From: JANNOG01 sp050329415
GTDB lineage: Bacteria; Actinomycetota; Actinomycetes; Actinomycetales; JBBAYJ01
DNA length: 39,677 bases
Direction of reading: 5' to 3'
Assembly: GCA_050329415.1 (NCBI GenBank)
Contig: JBHJOS010000110.1
Span: forward strand, 1 to 39,677
Shown: positions 39,231 through 39,677 of the stretch, piece by piece
Layout of the letters: the number at the start of each line of letters is the position of its first letter
Position numbering within the stretch: the stretch's first letter is position 1
The notes under the pieces: model-generated
What the model saw: only the letters and a program-made list of their open reading frames with translations
The model's database searches: none
Told to the model about the DNA's origin: nothing
Position numbers and translations under genes: made by a program

Positions 39231-39677
39231 TCAGTGAGTGGGGTCGGCCAGGCTCGTGCCGACATCCTCGTCGACCGCGCCCGTGAAGGACGCACCCCCT
39301 CTCCGCGCCGTCTCCTCGATGAGGCGGCGGGCGATGTCCTGCGGCGTGAGGCCGCACTCGGCGAGCACCTCGGCCCGGCTGCCGTGGTCGAGGAAGCGCT
39401 GCTCGATCCCGAACCCGACGACCGGCCGGTCCACGCCGACGTCGGCGAGCAGCTGGCGCGCCGCCGCCGCCACTCCCCCGACCCGGCCGGAGTCCTCGAC
39501 CACCGAGACGACGCGGTGGGCGGCGGCGAGCCCGCCGAGGCCGGACGGCAGCGGCTTCACCCAGCGCGGGTCCACGACGGTGACGCCGAGACCTTGCTCC
39601 CCGAGCCGCTCGGCCACCTCCAGGCACATCCCCGCCATGGCGCCCACCGAGATCAGCAGGACGTCCGCCGCGCCGCC
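39231..39677 (-). CDS. dxs: 1-deoxy-D-xylulose-5-phosphate synthase, C-terminal part
   Basis: The frame runs from the window end to TGA at 39231, giving 148 residues of the C-terminal domain of DXS. VLLISVGAMAGMCLEVAERL, VVDPRWVKPLP, VSVVEDSGRVGGV, FGIEQRFLDHGSRAEVLAECGLTPQDIARR are typical (read in sections). DXS condenses pyruvate and glyceraldehyde 3-phosphate, the first step of the MEP isoprenoid pathway, with thiamine diphosphate. The N-terminal two thirds lie beyond the window. Syntenic with Rv2682c next to rnd, though fadAB lie between them here. Confidence 0.95.
   Translation of the reverse strand, partial: GGAADVLLISVGAMAGMCLEVAERLGEQGLGVTVVDPRWVKPLPSGLGGLAAAHRVVSVVEDSGRVGGVAAAARQLLADVGVDRPVVGFGIEQRFLDHGSRAEVLAECGLTPQDIARRLIEETARRGGASFTGAVDEDVGTSLADPTH

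Overview
The window is very GC-rich (roughly 70% or more), uses many GTG starts, and carries a gene order typical of Actinomycetota. The order zapE, ribD-like reductase, msrB, hemQ-hemG-hemE, DUF3000, rnd, dxs matches, from memory, the Mycobacterium tuberculosis block Rv2670c-Rv2682c. A non-mycobacterial member of the class (Pseudonocardiales or Geodermatophilales-like) fits, but the genus cannot be fixed from the sequence alone.

Region by region. (1) 1-2290 looks like the right end of an integrated island: a truncated YdcF-type protein, an atypically AT-rich HEPN-type gene, and a small protein paired with a PIN-domain toxin. It ends at a detached 3' half of a tRNA-Val(CAC) gene, an attachment-site scar. 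(2) 2571-10012 holds a secreted RTX-repeat protein and the trehalose operon treX-treY-treZ, which converts glycogen to trehalose. (3) 9944-12328 is a cyclic-di-GMP protein with the unusual order EAL-GAF-GGDEF. (4) 12417-17264 is a tightly packed leftward operon of unknown function: a protein resembling zinc-dependent phospholipase C but lacking its metal ligands, an Ig-like protein fused in frame to a helical protein, a carboxypeptidase-regulatory-like domain protein, and a class I isoprenoid-synthase-like protein. This is the best candidate for an undescribed system. (5) 17507-26664 is housekeeping: zapE, sseA-sufE, ribD-like reductase, a DUF222/HNH protein, a membrane-anchored alpha/beta hydrolase, msrB and two overlapping CorC/HlyC-type membrane proteins. 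(6) 26686-29926 is the coproporphyrin-dependent heme operon hemE-hemG-hemQ, read leftward with overlapping stop/start codons. (7) 30004-33890 holds DUF3000, a DUF4143 ATPase behind three tandem 23-bp repeats, a pseudo-receiver LuxR regulator and RNase D. (8) 33988-37370 is the beta-oxidation pair fadA-fadB behind an operator-like promoter, closed by a strong hairpin. (9) 37437-39677 holds an unrecognised protein, a scar containing an RraA-family remnant joined to a partial duplication of that protein's C-terminus, two small low-GC genes, and the 3' end of dxs.

A recurrent feature is a -10-like TANNNT hexamer exactly six bases before a GTG start (PIN toxin, DUF3000, DUF4143, rnd), or seven before an ATG (the DUF222/HNH gene). 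This suggests leaderless transcription of several genes here.
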